Assembly (NCBI GenBank): GCA_002497685.1
Contig: DAEH01000023.1
Coordinates: 1-9,513 of the forward strand
Reading direction: 5' to 3'
DNA length: 9,513 nt
Source: Euryarchaeota archaeon UBA169
Lineage (GTDB): Archaea; Thermoplasmatota; Poseidoniia; MGIII; CG-Epi1
Made by a program: the position numbers and the translations under genes. The notes below the pieces were generated by a model, which did no database searches, was not told the DNA's origin, and saw only the letters and a program-made list of their open reading frames with translations. Positions 1 through 5,497 of this stretch are shown here, piece by piece. How positions within the stretch are numbered: the stretch's first letter is position 1; every line of letters starts with the position of its first letter.

Positions 1-297
1 AAATTAGACATACGAATTGGAACAGTTGAAAAAGTCGAAGAACATCCTAATGCAGATAAGCTATGGCTTCTTGACGTTAATTTTGACGGCCCAGTCAAGA
101 GGATTGTAACTGGTTTGAGAGGGATTTATGAAAATGATGATTTATTAGGCAAAAAGATAGCCGTTCTGGTTAATTTAGCACCTGCCAAATTCCGGGGAGA
201 GGAATCAAATGGAATGTTATTAGCTGCAGAGGGAGAGGGAATAGTCAGTTTGCTACAACCTGACAAAGACATAAAAGACGGTAGCGAAGTTCATTAA
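1..297 (+). CDS. C-terminal tRNA-binding domain (MetRS C-terminal/MetRS-beta type), 5'-truncated by window edge
   Basis: The frame is open from base 1 to the TAA at 295-297, giving 98 residues of an OB-fold tRNA-binding domain. The visible stretches LDIRIGTVEKVEEHPNADKL, IVTGLRG, LVNLAPAKFRG, SNGMLLAA and the ending PDKDIKDGSEV follow the archaeal methionyl-tRNA synthetase C-terminal/beta module closely (RVG..., HPNADKL, NL.P.K.RG, S.GMLLAA). By family knowledge this domain binds tRNA nonspecifically or dimerises MetRS. The upstream part lies outside the window, so it cannot be decided whether this is the tail of a full metG product or a stand-alone MetRS-beta/CsaA-like protein of about 110 residues. 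An internal ATG at 115 is not a credible start because it would remove the first strands of the OB fold. The stop lies 9 bp before the next gene on the same strand, which suggests cotranscription. Confidence 0.85.
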   Translation, partial: KLDIRIGTVEKVEEHPNADKLWLLDVNFDGPVKRIVTGLRGIYENDDLLGKKIAVLVNLAPAKFRGEESNGMLLAAEGEGIVSLLQPDKDIKDGSEVH

Positions 298-306
298 TTT
301 TTTTAA

Positions 307-1557
307 ATGAAAATAGGGATTGTTGGTGCAGGCATATCAGGATTAGCAATAGCTGTTGCAGCTGAAAGGGCCGGCCACGATGTAACTATTTTTGAATCTG
401 AGAGTGATGTGGGTGGTAGAATGTCTTCTATACGTTTCGGCCCTTACATAATAGATATTGGTTTTCATGTTTTACATACAGCTTACCCATCATTACATAG
501 ATGGATTGATTTTAGCAAACTCGAATTTAAAGAAATGGAAAAATGCACGGAAAGTATTGATCCAGACACTGGGAGGAGAAAATTACTTGCAGATGCAATA
601 AGTATGCCTCTCAAGCTTTTCCCAACATTGAGAGCAACAGGTCTACGAGACGGTCTTAGACTTTTGAGATGGAGGTTAGCCTCAAATAGAAAAGATATCG
701 AATCACCTCTCGATTTTAAATCTGAAAAAATCATGGCCGGATTTAAACAAAGAGGTTTTTCAAACAACCTTATTCAGAATATTCTTCGTCCATTATTTGC
801 AGGAATTACTCTTGATCCAGATTTGGAAGAACGTATGAGTTTTGCTTCCTTCACTTGGGCTGCAATGAGTTTGGGTTCAATGATCATGCTAAAGGGCGGC
901 ATTCAAGCCGTACCTAACCAATTGGTCAACAAGTTAATTAGTACGCAATTACGCCTAAATTCTAAAGTTGACGCGGTGTCTTCAACAACTATTACTTGCA
1001 ATAAGGAAACTGAGAAATTCGATAAAGTAGTCTTAGCTACTCCGCAAAACGTTAGCTTTCATCTTCTAAATCGTAAGCCGTTGAAAAAGGTAAAGAAAAC
1101 AGCAACAATTGTGTTCAATTCACTTAAAAATCCATTATCTAGGCATAGATTACTAATTAATGAGAAATATGGTTTAAACGGGAACAAAATTCTCCATGTT
1201 CATTTACATCCCTTTCATCCTCAATTAGTAATCGCCACAGTTATTGGTGAAGACGTAGATTCATTAAAAGATAATCAGGACGAAATCTTATCAGAGTTCG
1301 AGACTTGGTTTGGTAAGCAAGTCAGAGAATGGGAGTTTGTAACAGTAACTAAAGTGGATAATGCATTACCTTTGATAGATACAGAACATACTGGGAGAAT
1401 CAGAGAGCCAATCACTGAGAAAGGAATTTTACTTGCTGGTGATTATACTACACACCCTTCAGTTCAAGGAGCCTTATTTTCAGCTGAACGAGTCATTAAT
1501 CATCTAAATATCCCAATTCCTGACAAAACAATAAATGCAACCTCTTCTCAAACGTGA
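307..1557 (+). CDS. FAD-dependent oxidoreductase, amine oxidase/phytoene-desaturase-like
   Basis: A 416-residue flavoprotein. The N terminus is a Rossmann dinucleotide fold with GAGISG at residues 7-12, the ribose-binding acidic Glu30 ending strand beta-2 (VTIFESES) and the following GGRMSS at 36-41. The C-terminal FAD motif is ILLAGDYTTHPSVQGALFSA at 374-393, with Gly378-Asp379. The middle (DIGFHVLHTAYP at 50-61, LRPLFAGITLDPDLE at 160-174, LKGGIQAVPNQL at 195-206) resembles a bacterial, archaeal and plant-plastid group annotated as amine oxidase or phytoene-desaturase/HemY-like; the substrate is not established. No signal peptide or clear membrane segment is seen, so it is probably soluble or peripheral and cytosolic. 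Carotenoid or quinone-linked redox chemistry is possible, but nothing in the neighbourhood confirms it. It starts 9 bp after the upstream stop with no clear Shine-Dalgarno sequence and ends 3 bp before a tRNA, so the three may share a transcript. Confidence 0.88.
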   Translation: MKIGIVGAGISGLAIAVAAERAGHDVTIFESESDVGGRMSSIRFGPYIIDIGFHVLHTAYPSLHRWIDFSKLEFKEMEKCTESIDPDTGRRKLLADAISMPLKLFPTLRATGLRDGLRLLRWRLASNRKDIESPLDFKSEKIMAGFKQRGFSNNLIQNILRPLFAGITLDPDLEERMSFASFTWAAMSLGSMIMLKGGIQAVPNQLVNKLISTQLRLNSKVDAVSSTTITCNKETEKFDKVVLATPQNVSFHLLNRKPLKKVKKTATIVFNSLKNPLSRHRLLINEKYGLNGNKILHVHLHPFHPQLVIATVIGEDVDSLKDNQDEILSEFETWFGKQVREWEFVTVTKVDNALPLIDTEHTGRIREPITEKGILLAGDYTTHPSVQGALFSAERVINHLNIPIPDKTINATSSQT

Positions 1558-1560
1558 TTA

Positions 1561-1637
1561 GGGCCTGTAGCCTAGCCTGGAAGGGCGTCTGGCTTCTAAC
1601 CAGAAGATCCAGGGTTCGAATCCCTGCAGGCCCGCCA
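1561..1637 (+). tRNA. tRNA-Arg (anticodon UCU), CCA encoded
   Basis: A complete cloverleaf can be drawn. The acceptor is GGGCCTG (1561-1567) with CAGGCCC (1627-1633), all seven pairs good. The D stem is GCCT/GGGC with one T-G pair. The anticodon stem TCTGG/CCAGA encloses loop CTTCTAA with anticodon TCT at 1595-1597. The T arm is CAGGG-TTCGAAT-CCCTG. The discriminator is G1634 and CCA is encoded at 1635-1637. It should read AGA codons. It follows the flavoprotein stop by 3 bp and lies 6 bp from the convergent dehydratase stop. A weak TATA-like element (aataaat, about 1530-1536) inside the end of the flavoprotein gene is at the right distance for an own promoter. Confidence 0.97.
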
Positions 1638-1643
1638 CGAATT

Positions 1644-2600
1644 TTAGAATGGTAAATTTGATAAATCTACATTTCCGCCAGTTAAAATGATTCCAACAGT
1701 TTCGATGTTATCTAATTGTTTAAATTCGGGAGTTAAAATGGCAGCAAGAGGCGTTGCGCAACTCGGTTCTATGATTATTTTCATCCTTTCCCAAACTAAT
1801 TTCATAGCAGTAATGACTTCATCATCATCAACAGTAATAATTCCTTCTAAATGATCTTTAAGAATATTCCAAGTGTTTTCTCCCATGCTAGTTAGGAGTC
1901 CATCACAAATTGTATTTGGATTCTCTTGAGGTAGAAGTTTTCCCTCCTTTAAAGATCTATATGCATCATCAGCACCTTTTGGTTCAGCCCCAAATAGTCG
2001 AATATCAGGTAGCAGATTTTTGGCAGCAATGCAAGTTCCAGACATTAATCCACCACCTCCGATAGGTGCGCAAATAGCATCTAAATTTCCAACTTCTTCT
2101 ATTAATTCCAATGCAGCAGTACCTTGTCCAGCAATTACTTTTGGTTCATTAAAAGGATGGACCACATATGCTCCAGTCTCTTTGGCAATTTTATCTAATG
2201 TTTCTCTTCTTGCCTTTAGAGTAGGCTCACAAAGAGTGATTTTAGCACCGTATCCTTCTACGGCTTGAATTTTAACTTTTGGAGCATTTTTTGGCATGAC
2301 TATGTAAGCAGGTATCTTACGTTTCATTGCAGCATATGCTACAGCTTGAGCGTGATTTCCACTGCTATGTGTACAGACTCCCCTTCTAGCATTTTCATTA
2401 CTTAGTGAGGAAATGGCATTCCACCCTCCTCTAAATTTGAAAGCACCTATCTTTTGGAAGTTTTCACATTTAAAGAATATTTTTTTACCAGATAATTTGT
2501 TTATAGTATTATTAGTAAGAACTGGTGTTCGATGCCCGTGTCCTTCAATTCTTTTTGATGCAGCAATTACATCGTTCATTGTTGCAGCATATTTGGACAT
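1644..2600 (-). CDS. PLP-dependent serine racemase/threonine (hydroxyaspartate) dehydratase family enzyme
   Basis: 318 residues, fold-type II PLP enzyme without an ACT regulatory domain, so the catabolic/racemase type rather than the IlvA biosynthetic type. The PLP lysine is Lys55 in GAFKFRG. Asn82 sits in the SSGNHAQ loop, with Ser80 in the place of the catalytic re-face serine of serine racemase. The phosphate loop is GGGGL at 181-185, and Thr307 in LTGGNVD faces the pyridine nitrogen. Glu206 and Asp212 in AEPKGADDAYRS match the divalent-metal ligands of mammalian serine racemase, and VWERMK plus IIEPS (269-280) also follow it. Likely reactions are beta-elimination of L-Ser, L-Thr or hydroxyaspartate to the keto acid and ammonia, possibly with Ser racemisation; sequence alone does not separate these. 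It is divergently transcribed from tbp and has a TATA-like box 26 bp before the ATG, with no Shine-Dalgarno sequence. Confidence 0.92.
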   Translation of the reverse strand: MSKYAATMNDVIAASKRIEGHGHRTPVLTNNTINKLSGKKIFFKCENFQKIGAFKFRGGWNAISSLSNENARRGVCTHSSGNHAQAVAYAAMKRKIPAYIVMPKNAPKVKIQAVEGYGAKITLCEPTLKARRETLDKIAKETGAYVVHPFNEPKVIAGQGTAALELIEEVGNLDAICAPIGGGGLMSGTCIAAKNLLPDIRLFGAEPKGADDAYRSLKEGKLLPQENPNTICDGLLTSMGENTWNILKDHLEGIITVDDDEVITAMKLVWERMKIIIEPSCATPLAAILTPEFKQLDNIETVGIILTGGNVDLSNLPF

Positions 2601-2622
2601 TATATTGTTTGTATTAGATGGC

Positions 2623-2630
2623 TTATAAAA
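2623..2630 (-). promoter_or_regulatory. TATA box of the dehydratase gene (leaderless spacing)
   Basis: On the minus strand this reads TTTTATAA, within TTTTTTATAAG, centred about 26 bp before the ATG at 2600. With the usual archaeal TATA-to-start distance, transcription would begin at or next to the start codon. No Shine-Dalgarno sequence lies between, which agrees with a leaderless mRNA. Inferred, not measured. Confidence 0.5.
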
Positions 2631-2697
2631 AAGGTTAATATGTTGTTCTGCAGCCTTGTTTGAGGTTAATGTTTGGGGTTCTTTTTTTTAAAAAGAG

Positions 2698-2728
2698 TAT
2701 TTAAACCTTTATATAGGGTCTTTATATA
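2698..2728 (+). promoter_or_regulatory. tbp promoter with two identical TATA octamers
   Basis: TTTATATA occurs at 2708-2715 and again at 2721-2728, 13 bp apart, with a third AT element TATTTAAA at 2698-2705. A purine-rich stretch (aaaagag, 2691-2697) precedes. The first octamer predicts a start near 2737, just upstream of the Shine-Dalgarno sequence. The second predicts a start at about the ATG (2751), which would lose the leader. A run of eight T (2682-2689) lies just upstream and may insulate the cluster. Confidence 0.55.
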
Positions 2729-2740
2729 CACAGTTCTCCG

Positions 2741-2746
2741 AGGAGG
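2741..2746 (+). promoter_or_regulatory. Shine-Dalgarno sequence deciding the tbp start
   Basis: AGGAGG lies 4 bases before the ATG at 2751 and perfectly matches the archaeal anti-Shine-Dalgarno sequence. It fixes the start and rejects the longer reading from 2673. Confidence 0.8.
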
Positions 2747-2750
2747 AACT

Positions 2751-3302
2751 ATGGCAGAAATTATAGTAGTAAACGTGGTAGCCAGTGCGTCGATTGGTAA
2801 AGAATTGATGCTTCAAGACATAGCTTTTCAGTTAGAAGGTGCAGAATACGATCAGGATAGATTTCCAGGTTTAATTTACAAACTAGCTGAACCTAAAACA
2901 GCAGTATTAATCTTTAGAAGTGGTAAAGTTGTTTGTACAGGTGCAAGATCTATTCCAGACGTTCATGTAGCAATAAACAAGGTAGTTGATGAACTAAGAG
3001 TTCTTGACATGCCAGTCAAAGATGAACCTGATATAGTCATACAAAATATAGTAGCAACAACCAATTTAGAGTCAACACTTAATTTGATTCAGATTGCAAT
3101 GTCACTAGGTTTTGAAAATGTAGAATATGAACCTGAAGCTTTCCCAGGATTAGTCTATCGTATGGATGATCCAAAAGTTGTTCTTTTATTATTCGGTAGC
3201 GGTAAAATGGTGTGTGTTGGAGCTAGAGAAGTTAACAACATCAAAGATGCTGTTCGAAATATTAAAGAAGAATTATCTACAGCAGGTTTAATGAGGACAT
3301 AA
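2751..3302 (+). CDS. tbp: TATA-box-binding protein (TBP), archaeal general transcription initiation factor
   Basis: 183 residues formed by the two direct repeats of the TBP saddle. Repeat 1 has FPGLIYKL..PKTAVLIFRSGKVVCTGA at about 38-65. Repeat 2 has FPGLVYRMDDPKVVLLLFGSGKMVCVGA at about 131-158. The four DNA-kinking phenylalanines correspond to Phe38, Phe55, Phe131 and Phe148. The protein binds the TATA box and recruits TFB and RNA polymerase. The start was set at the ATG at 2751, not the in-frame ATG at 2673: the Shine-Dalgarno AGGAGG ends 4 bases before 2751, MAEIIVVNVVAS is the normal archaeal N terminus, and the upstream codons run through the TATA boxes. It heads a cluster with a 57-residue ORF, aIF5A and speB. 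Because TBP binds TATA boxes, the doubled box in its own promoter suggests autoregulation (inference). Confidence 0.97.
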   Translation: MAEIIVVNVVASASIGKELMLQDIAFQLEGAEYDQDRFPGLIYKLAEPKTAVLIFRSGKVVCTGARSIPDVHVAINKVVDELRVLDMPVKDEPDIVIQNIVATTNLESTLNLIQIAMSLGFENVEYEPEAFPGLVYRMDDPKVVLLLFGSGKMVCVGAREVNNIKDAVRNIKEELSTAGLMRT

Positions 3303-3306
3303 GTCC

Positions 3307-3480
3307 ATGATTAGTATAGAGCAATTGATTCAACGATTAGAGGCTTTACACGAAGAAAATAATGATCAAGCGTTAGAAGTATCAATAGATATTTTTAACC
3401 GTTTAAGGCGCAATATATCGGGACGCAATACTCTTTATGGGTATCTCTCGGATGACATGTGGCGCGATTTAGAGTGGTGA
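3307..3480 (+). CDS. Small unrecognised protein (57 aa) between tbp and aIF5A
   Basis: ATG at 3307, TGA at 3478-3480. I do not recognise a family. The product begins MISIEQLIQRLEALHEENND, a likely amphipathic helix, followed by a second predicted helix (about 21-36, ALEVSIDIFNRLRRN) and an aromatic tail containing TLYGYLSDDMWRDLEW. It has no cysteine, signal peptide or membrane segment, so it is probably a small cytosolic helical protein. It starts 4 bp after the tbp stop, with a weak GAGG about 10 bases upstream, and ends 4 bp before the aIF5A ATG. Its stop codon lies within GGTGA, which can act as the Shine-Dalgarno sequence of aIF5A, so translation of the two may be coupled. The gap between tbp and aIF5A is filled almost exactly by this frame, the main argument that it is real. 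Confidence 0.6.
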   Translation: MISIEQLIQRLEALHEENNDQALEVSIDIFNRLRRNISGRNTLYGYLSDDMWRDLEW

Positions 3481-3484
3481 ATAA

Positions 3485-3880
3485 ATGAGTCAAACATCAA
3501 TACAAGAAATAAGGACTTTGAAAGTTGGTAGATATATCGTCATAGATGATGAACCATGTAAATTGGTTGAATACGTTACATCTAAGCCAGGAAAGCACGG
3601 GGAAGCTAAAGCCCGTATGGTGGCCATTGGCCTTTTTGACGGTCAAAAGCGATCATTGGTACATCCTGTGAAGCATAAAGTCCACGTACCTCAAGTAGAT
3701 CGTCGTAAGGCTCAGATTTTGGCTAATTTAGGTTCTGAAGTTCAAATGATGGATTTAGAAGATTATAACACATTCAATGTGCCATTGGCAGATATTCCAG
3801 AAAAATTCCATGGCAATATGGAACCTGGAAATGAAATAGTTTACCTTTCTGCAATGAGCAGAGTTTTGGTAACAGACTAA
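3485..3880 (+). CDS. eif5A: Translation factor aIF5A (eIF5A/EF-P family, hypusine-containing)
   Basis: 131 residues, two-domain archaeal/eukaryotic eIF5A. The N-terminal SH3-like domain carries the modification loop TSKPGKHGEAKAR at 32-44, where Lys37 is the lysine converted to deoxyhypusine/hypusine. The C-terminal OB domain covers about 70-131. The factor acts at the ribosome and relieves stalling at polyproline and other difficult stretches. The start is supported by GGTGA (3476-3480), complementary to the 16S rRNA tail, 4 bases before the ATG. It lies in the tbp cluster, and the agmatinase starts 1 bp after its stop, a pairing that makes sense because the lysine modification uses a polyamine-derived aminobutyl group. 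Deoxyhypusine synthase is not in this window. Confidence 0.97.
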   Translation: MSQTSIQEIRTLKVGRYIVIDDEPCKLVEYVTSKPGKHGEAKARMVAIGLFDGQKRSLVHPVKHKVHVPQVDRRKAQILANLGSEVQMMDLEDYNTFNVPLADIPEKFHGNMEPGNEIVYLSAMSRVLVTD

Positions 3881-3881
3881 C

Positions 3882-4742
3882 GTGACAGAATTCTTTGCAG
3901 ACGCAGAGTCATCATTTGATAATTCAAAATTTGTATATTATGGATATCCCTATGATGGGACGGCATGTTTTCGTAAAGGGGCGTCTTTAGCTCCAGATGA
4001 GATTCGAAAACATAGTTATAATTTTGAAACATATTTACTAGAATTAGGAGTAGACATAACCGACCTTTCCATGAATGATTGGGGAAATATTGAAGTTACT
4101 TCAAACCAGGAGAAAAATGAAGCTGCAGTTGAAGATTTAGTTTCTAAAATAGTTACAGAAAATAAATTCCCGATTGGATTAGGTGGCGAACATTCACTCA
4201 CACCACCTGCCGTTAAAGCATTACACAAAAAATATCCTACATTATCAGTCGTAATTTTAGATGCCCATTTAGACTTCAGGAAGGAATATGAAAACAATCC
4301 ACTTTCCCATGCTACAGTTACAAGAAGAGTTAGTGAGATAGTTGGCATTGATAAAGTCAGGCCAGTCGGTATTCGCTCAGTATCTCAATCTGAAATTTCA
4401 GAAGCGCGTTCTGTAGGTTTGAATTTCTTAGAATCAGGTTGGACTGAATTAAGGGAATATTTGTCTGATGTTATTGAAGATTTAGAAGGTCCCATTTACT
4501 TAAGTTTAGACATGGATGCTATTGATCCTGCTTTCGCCCCAGGAGTAGGCACTCCTGAGCCATTAGGGATGACTCCGTATGAAGTAATTCAAACGTTTAA
4601 TTTTTTCGCAGATAGAATCGTAGGGTTTGATTGTGTAGAAGTTTGCCCTCCCCACGATAATGGGAATACTTCAGCATTAGCAGCAAGATTAATTCGTCAT
4701 TTAGCTGGCTCAGTATGGCAATCACAAGAAAGATTTAAATAA
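3882..4742 (+). CDS. speB: Agmatinase (ureohydrolase family)
   Basis: 286 residues, GTG start 1 bp after the aIF5A stop. The manganese ligands of the arginase/agmatinase fold are all visible: His104 in GGEHS, Asp127, His129 and Asp131 in LDAHLDFR, and Asp210 and Asp212 in SLDMDAIDPAFAPGVGTPEP. LSHATVTRR at 141-149 and Glu253 near the C terminus also fit, and DFRKEYENNPLSHA is the agmatinase-type rather than arginase-type substrate loop. It hydrolyses agmatine to putrescine and urea, the archaeal route to polyamines. Tight coupling to aIF5A suggests that it supplies, or takes part in, hypusine formation; in haloarchaea an agmatinase-like protein has been implicated in maturing an agmatine-derived modification of aIF5A. 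Its stop faces the glycosylase stop across 4 bp. Confidence 0.95.
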   Translation: MTEFFADAESSFDNSKFVYYGYPYDGTACFRKGASLAPDEIRKHSYNFETYLLELGVDITDLSMNDWGNIEVTSNQEKNEAAVEDLVSKIVTENKFPIGLGGEHSLTPPAVKALHKKYPTLSVVILDAHLDFRKEYENNPLSHATVTRRVSEIVGIDKVRPVGIRSVSQSEISEARSVGLNFLESGWTELREYLSDVIEDLEGPIYLSLDMDAIDPAFAPGVGTPEPLGMTPYEVIQTFNFFADRIVGFDCVEVCPPHDNGNTSALAARLIRHLAGSVWQSQERFK

Positions 4743-4746
4743 ATTC

Positions 4747-5358
4747 TTAATATTCTACAGGGATAGGATCAAGACTTCTCCACATGTACCATGTTGCTAC
4801 TGAGCACCATGGACTCCATTTGTCTTTAAATTTACCTAATTCAGGTTTAGACAGTTTTTTTTTATTATTATAATGTAAGTTTATTGCATTTATCAGTCCA
4901 ATATCTCCTAATGGTAAAACATTTGGCCTGCCTAAACGGAAAATTAAGAACATTTCAGCAGTCCATGGCCCAATTCCTTTTATTTCACATAATTTATCTA
5001 TTATTTCGTTATCTTCCAGTATGTCCCAATTTATTTTATTTATATTTGCATTTACTACATTAAAAATATAATCAGCTTTTGTATTTGAAAGCCCAAGTTC
5101 TCTAAGCTCAATTTTACTTAAATCCAAAATATTTTTTTCACTAATTTCAAATTTACAGGCTTCATCCAATCTATTCCAAATTGCATCTGCGGCTTTTACA
5201 GAAATTTGTTGACCTACTATAGACCTTATCAAAGTATGTAATGTATTATTTTTCATAATCATTCTTTCTTTAGGGTATTGACTTATTATATTAGACATGA
5301 TATCGTCATTTTTAGCTAATTCTTCAATTGCCTTATCCCATTGTTTCAGCATACTCAT
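4747..5358 (-). CDS. DNA-3-methyladenine glycosylase, HhH-GPD superfamily (AlkA/Mag1-like catalytic core)
   Basis: 203 residues. The helix-hairpin-helix is IKGIGPWTAEM at about 126-136, followed by the Gly/Pro-rich loop with catalytic Asp152 in VLPLGDIGL. The segment TLHTLIRSIVGQQISVKAAD at 39-58 is the typical AlkA/Mag1 helix. The N-terminal TBP-like domain of E. coli AlkA is absent, so it is the short Mag1/YfjP-like form. No FeS-cluster cysteines are present, which argues against an Endonuclease III or MutY assignment. It should excise alkylated purines from DNA in base-excision repair. Two in-frame starts are possible: ATG at 5358, placed 25 bp after a TATA element for leaderless expression, and ATG at 5352, which would have AAAGG about 8 bases upstream. 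They differ by two residues. Confidence 0.92.
   Translation of the reverse strand: MSMLKQWDKAIEELAKNDDIMSNIISQYPKERMIMKNNTLHTLIRSIVGQQISVKAADAIWNRLDEACKFEISEKNILDLSKIELRELGLSNTKADYIFNVVNANINKINWDILEDNEIIDKLCEIKGIGPWTAEMFLIFRLGRPNVLPLGDIGLINAINLHYNNKKKLSKPELGKFKDKWSPWCSVATWYMWRSLDPIPVEY
4855..4863 (+). terminator. Possible U-tract terminator for the tbp-speB transcript
   Basis: A run of nine T on the + strand lies about 110 bp past the speB stop, inside the antisense of the glycosylase gene (it encodes the Lys run near residues 166-168). Archaeal polymerases terminate on U-rich tracts without a hairpin, and no other T run lies in the 4-bp gap. The run may simply reflect lysine codons. Confidence 0.3.
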
Positions 5359-5378
5359 TGCCTTTGAATACCGCGTAC

Positions 5379-5387
5379 CTAAAATAG
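5379..5387. promoter_or_regulatory. TATA-like element between the glycosylase and tRNA-Leu genes, possibly shared
   Basis: CTAAAATAG on the + strand, CTATTTTAG on the minus strand. Its centre is 25 bp before the glycosylase ATG (minus strand) and 28 bp before the first base of tRNA-Leu (plus strand), so one near-symmetric element is correctly placed for both divergent genes. The core TAAAATAG recurs before pdxT. Orientation in archaea is normally set by the BRE, which I could not assign clearly here. Confidence 0.45.
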
Positions 5388-5410
5388 AGCTATGTTGGTG
5401 GAAAACATGT

Positions 5411-5497
5411 GCGGGGGTCGCATAGTCTGGCCAATTGCGTCGGGCTCAAAATCCGATCCTTAGTGGTACGTGGGTTCGAATCCCTCCCCCCGCACCA
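5411..5497 (+). tRNA. tRNA-Leu (anticodon CAA), class II, CCA encoded
   Basis: Acceptor GCGGGGG (5411-5417) pairs with CCCCCGC (5487-5493); discriminator A5494; CCA at 5495-5497. The D stem is GCA/TGC with GG at 5429-5430. The anticodon stem TCGGG/TCCGA (last pair G-T) holds loop CTCAAAA with anticodon CAA at 5447-5449. A 13-base variable arm (5457-5469) marks class II, as expected for Leu. The T arm is GTGGG-TTCGAAT-CCCTC, which has a T-T mismatch at 5471/5485. It should read UUG codons. It is the only + strand gene in a run of minus-strand genes, and its CCA end touches the stop codon of the ferredoxin gene. Confidence 0.95.

Noticed and set aside
2682..2689. Run of eight T before the tbp promoter as a terminator.
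   Set aside because: No plus-strand gene ends nearby (the closest is tRNA-Arg at 1637), so it is noted only as a possible insulator.
2673..2750. In-frame upstream extension of tbp from the ATG at 2673, giving a 209-residue form.
   Set aside because: It reads through both TATA boxes and the Shine-Dalgarno sequence, and adds a tail not found in archaeal TBP; the ATG at 2751 has a strong ribosome binding site.
4016..4348. Minus-strand frame of 110 codons opposite speB.
   Set aside because: It overlaps a gene with intact metal ligands; the composition is that of an antisense shadow.
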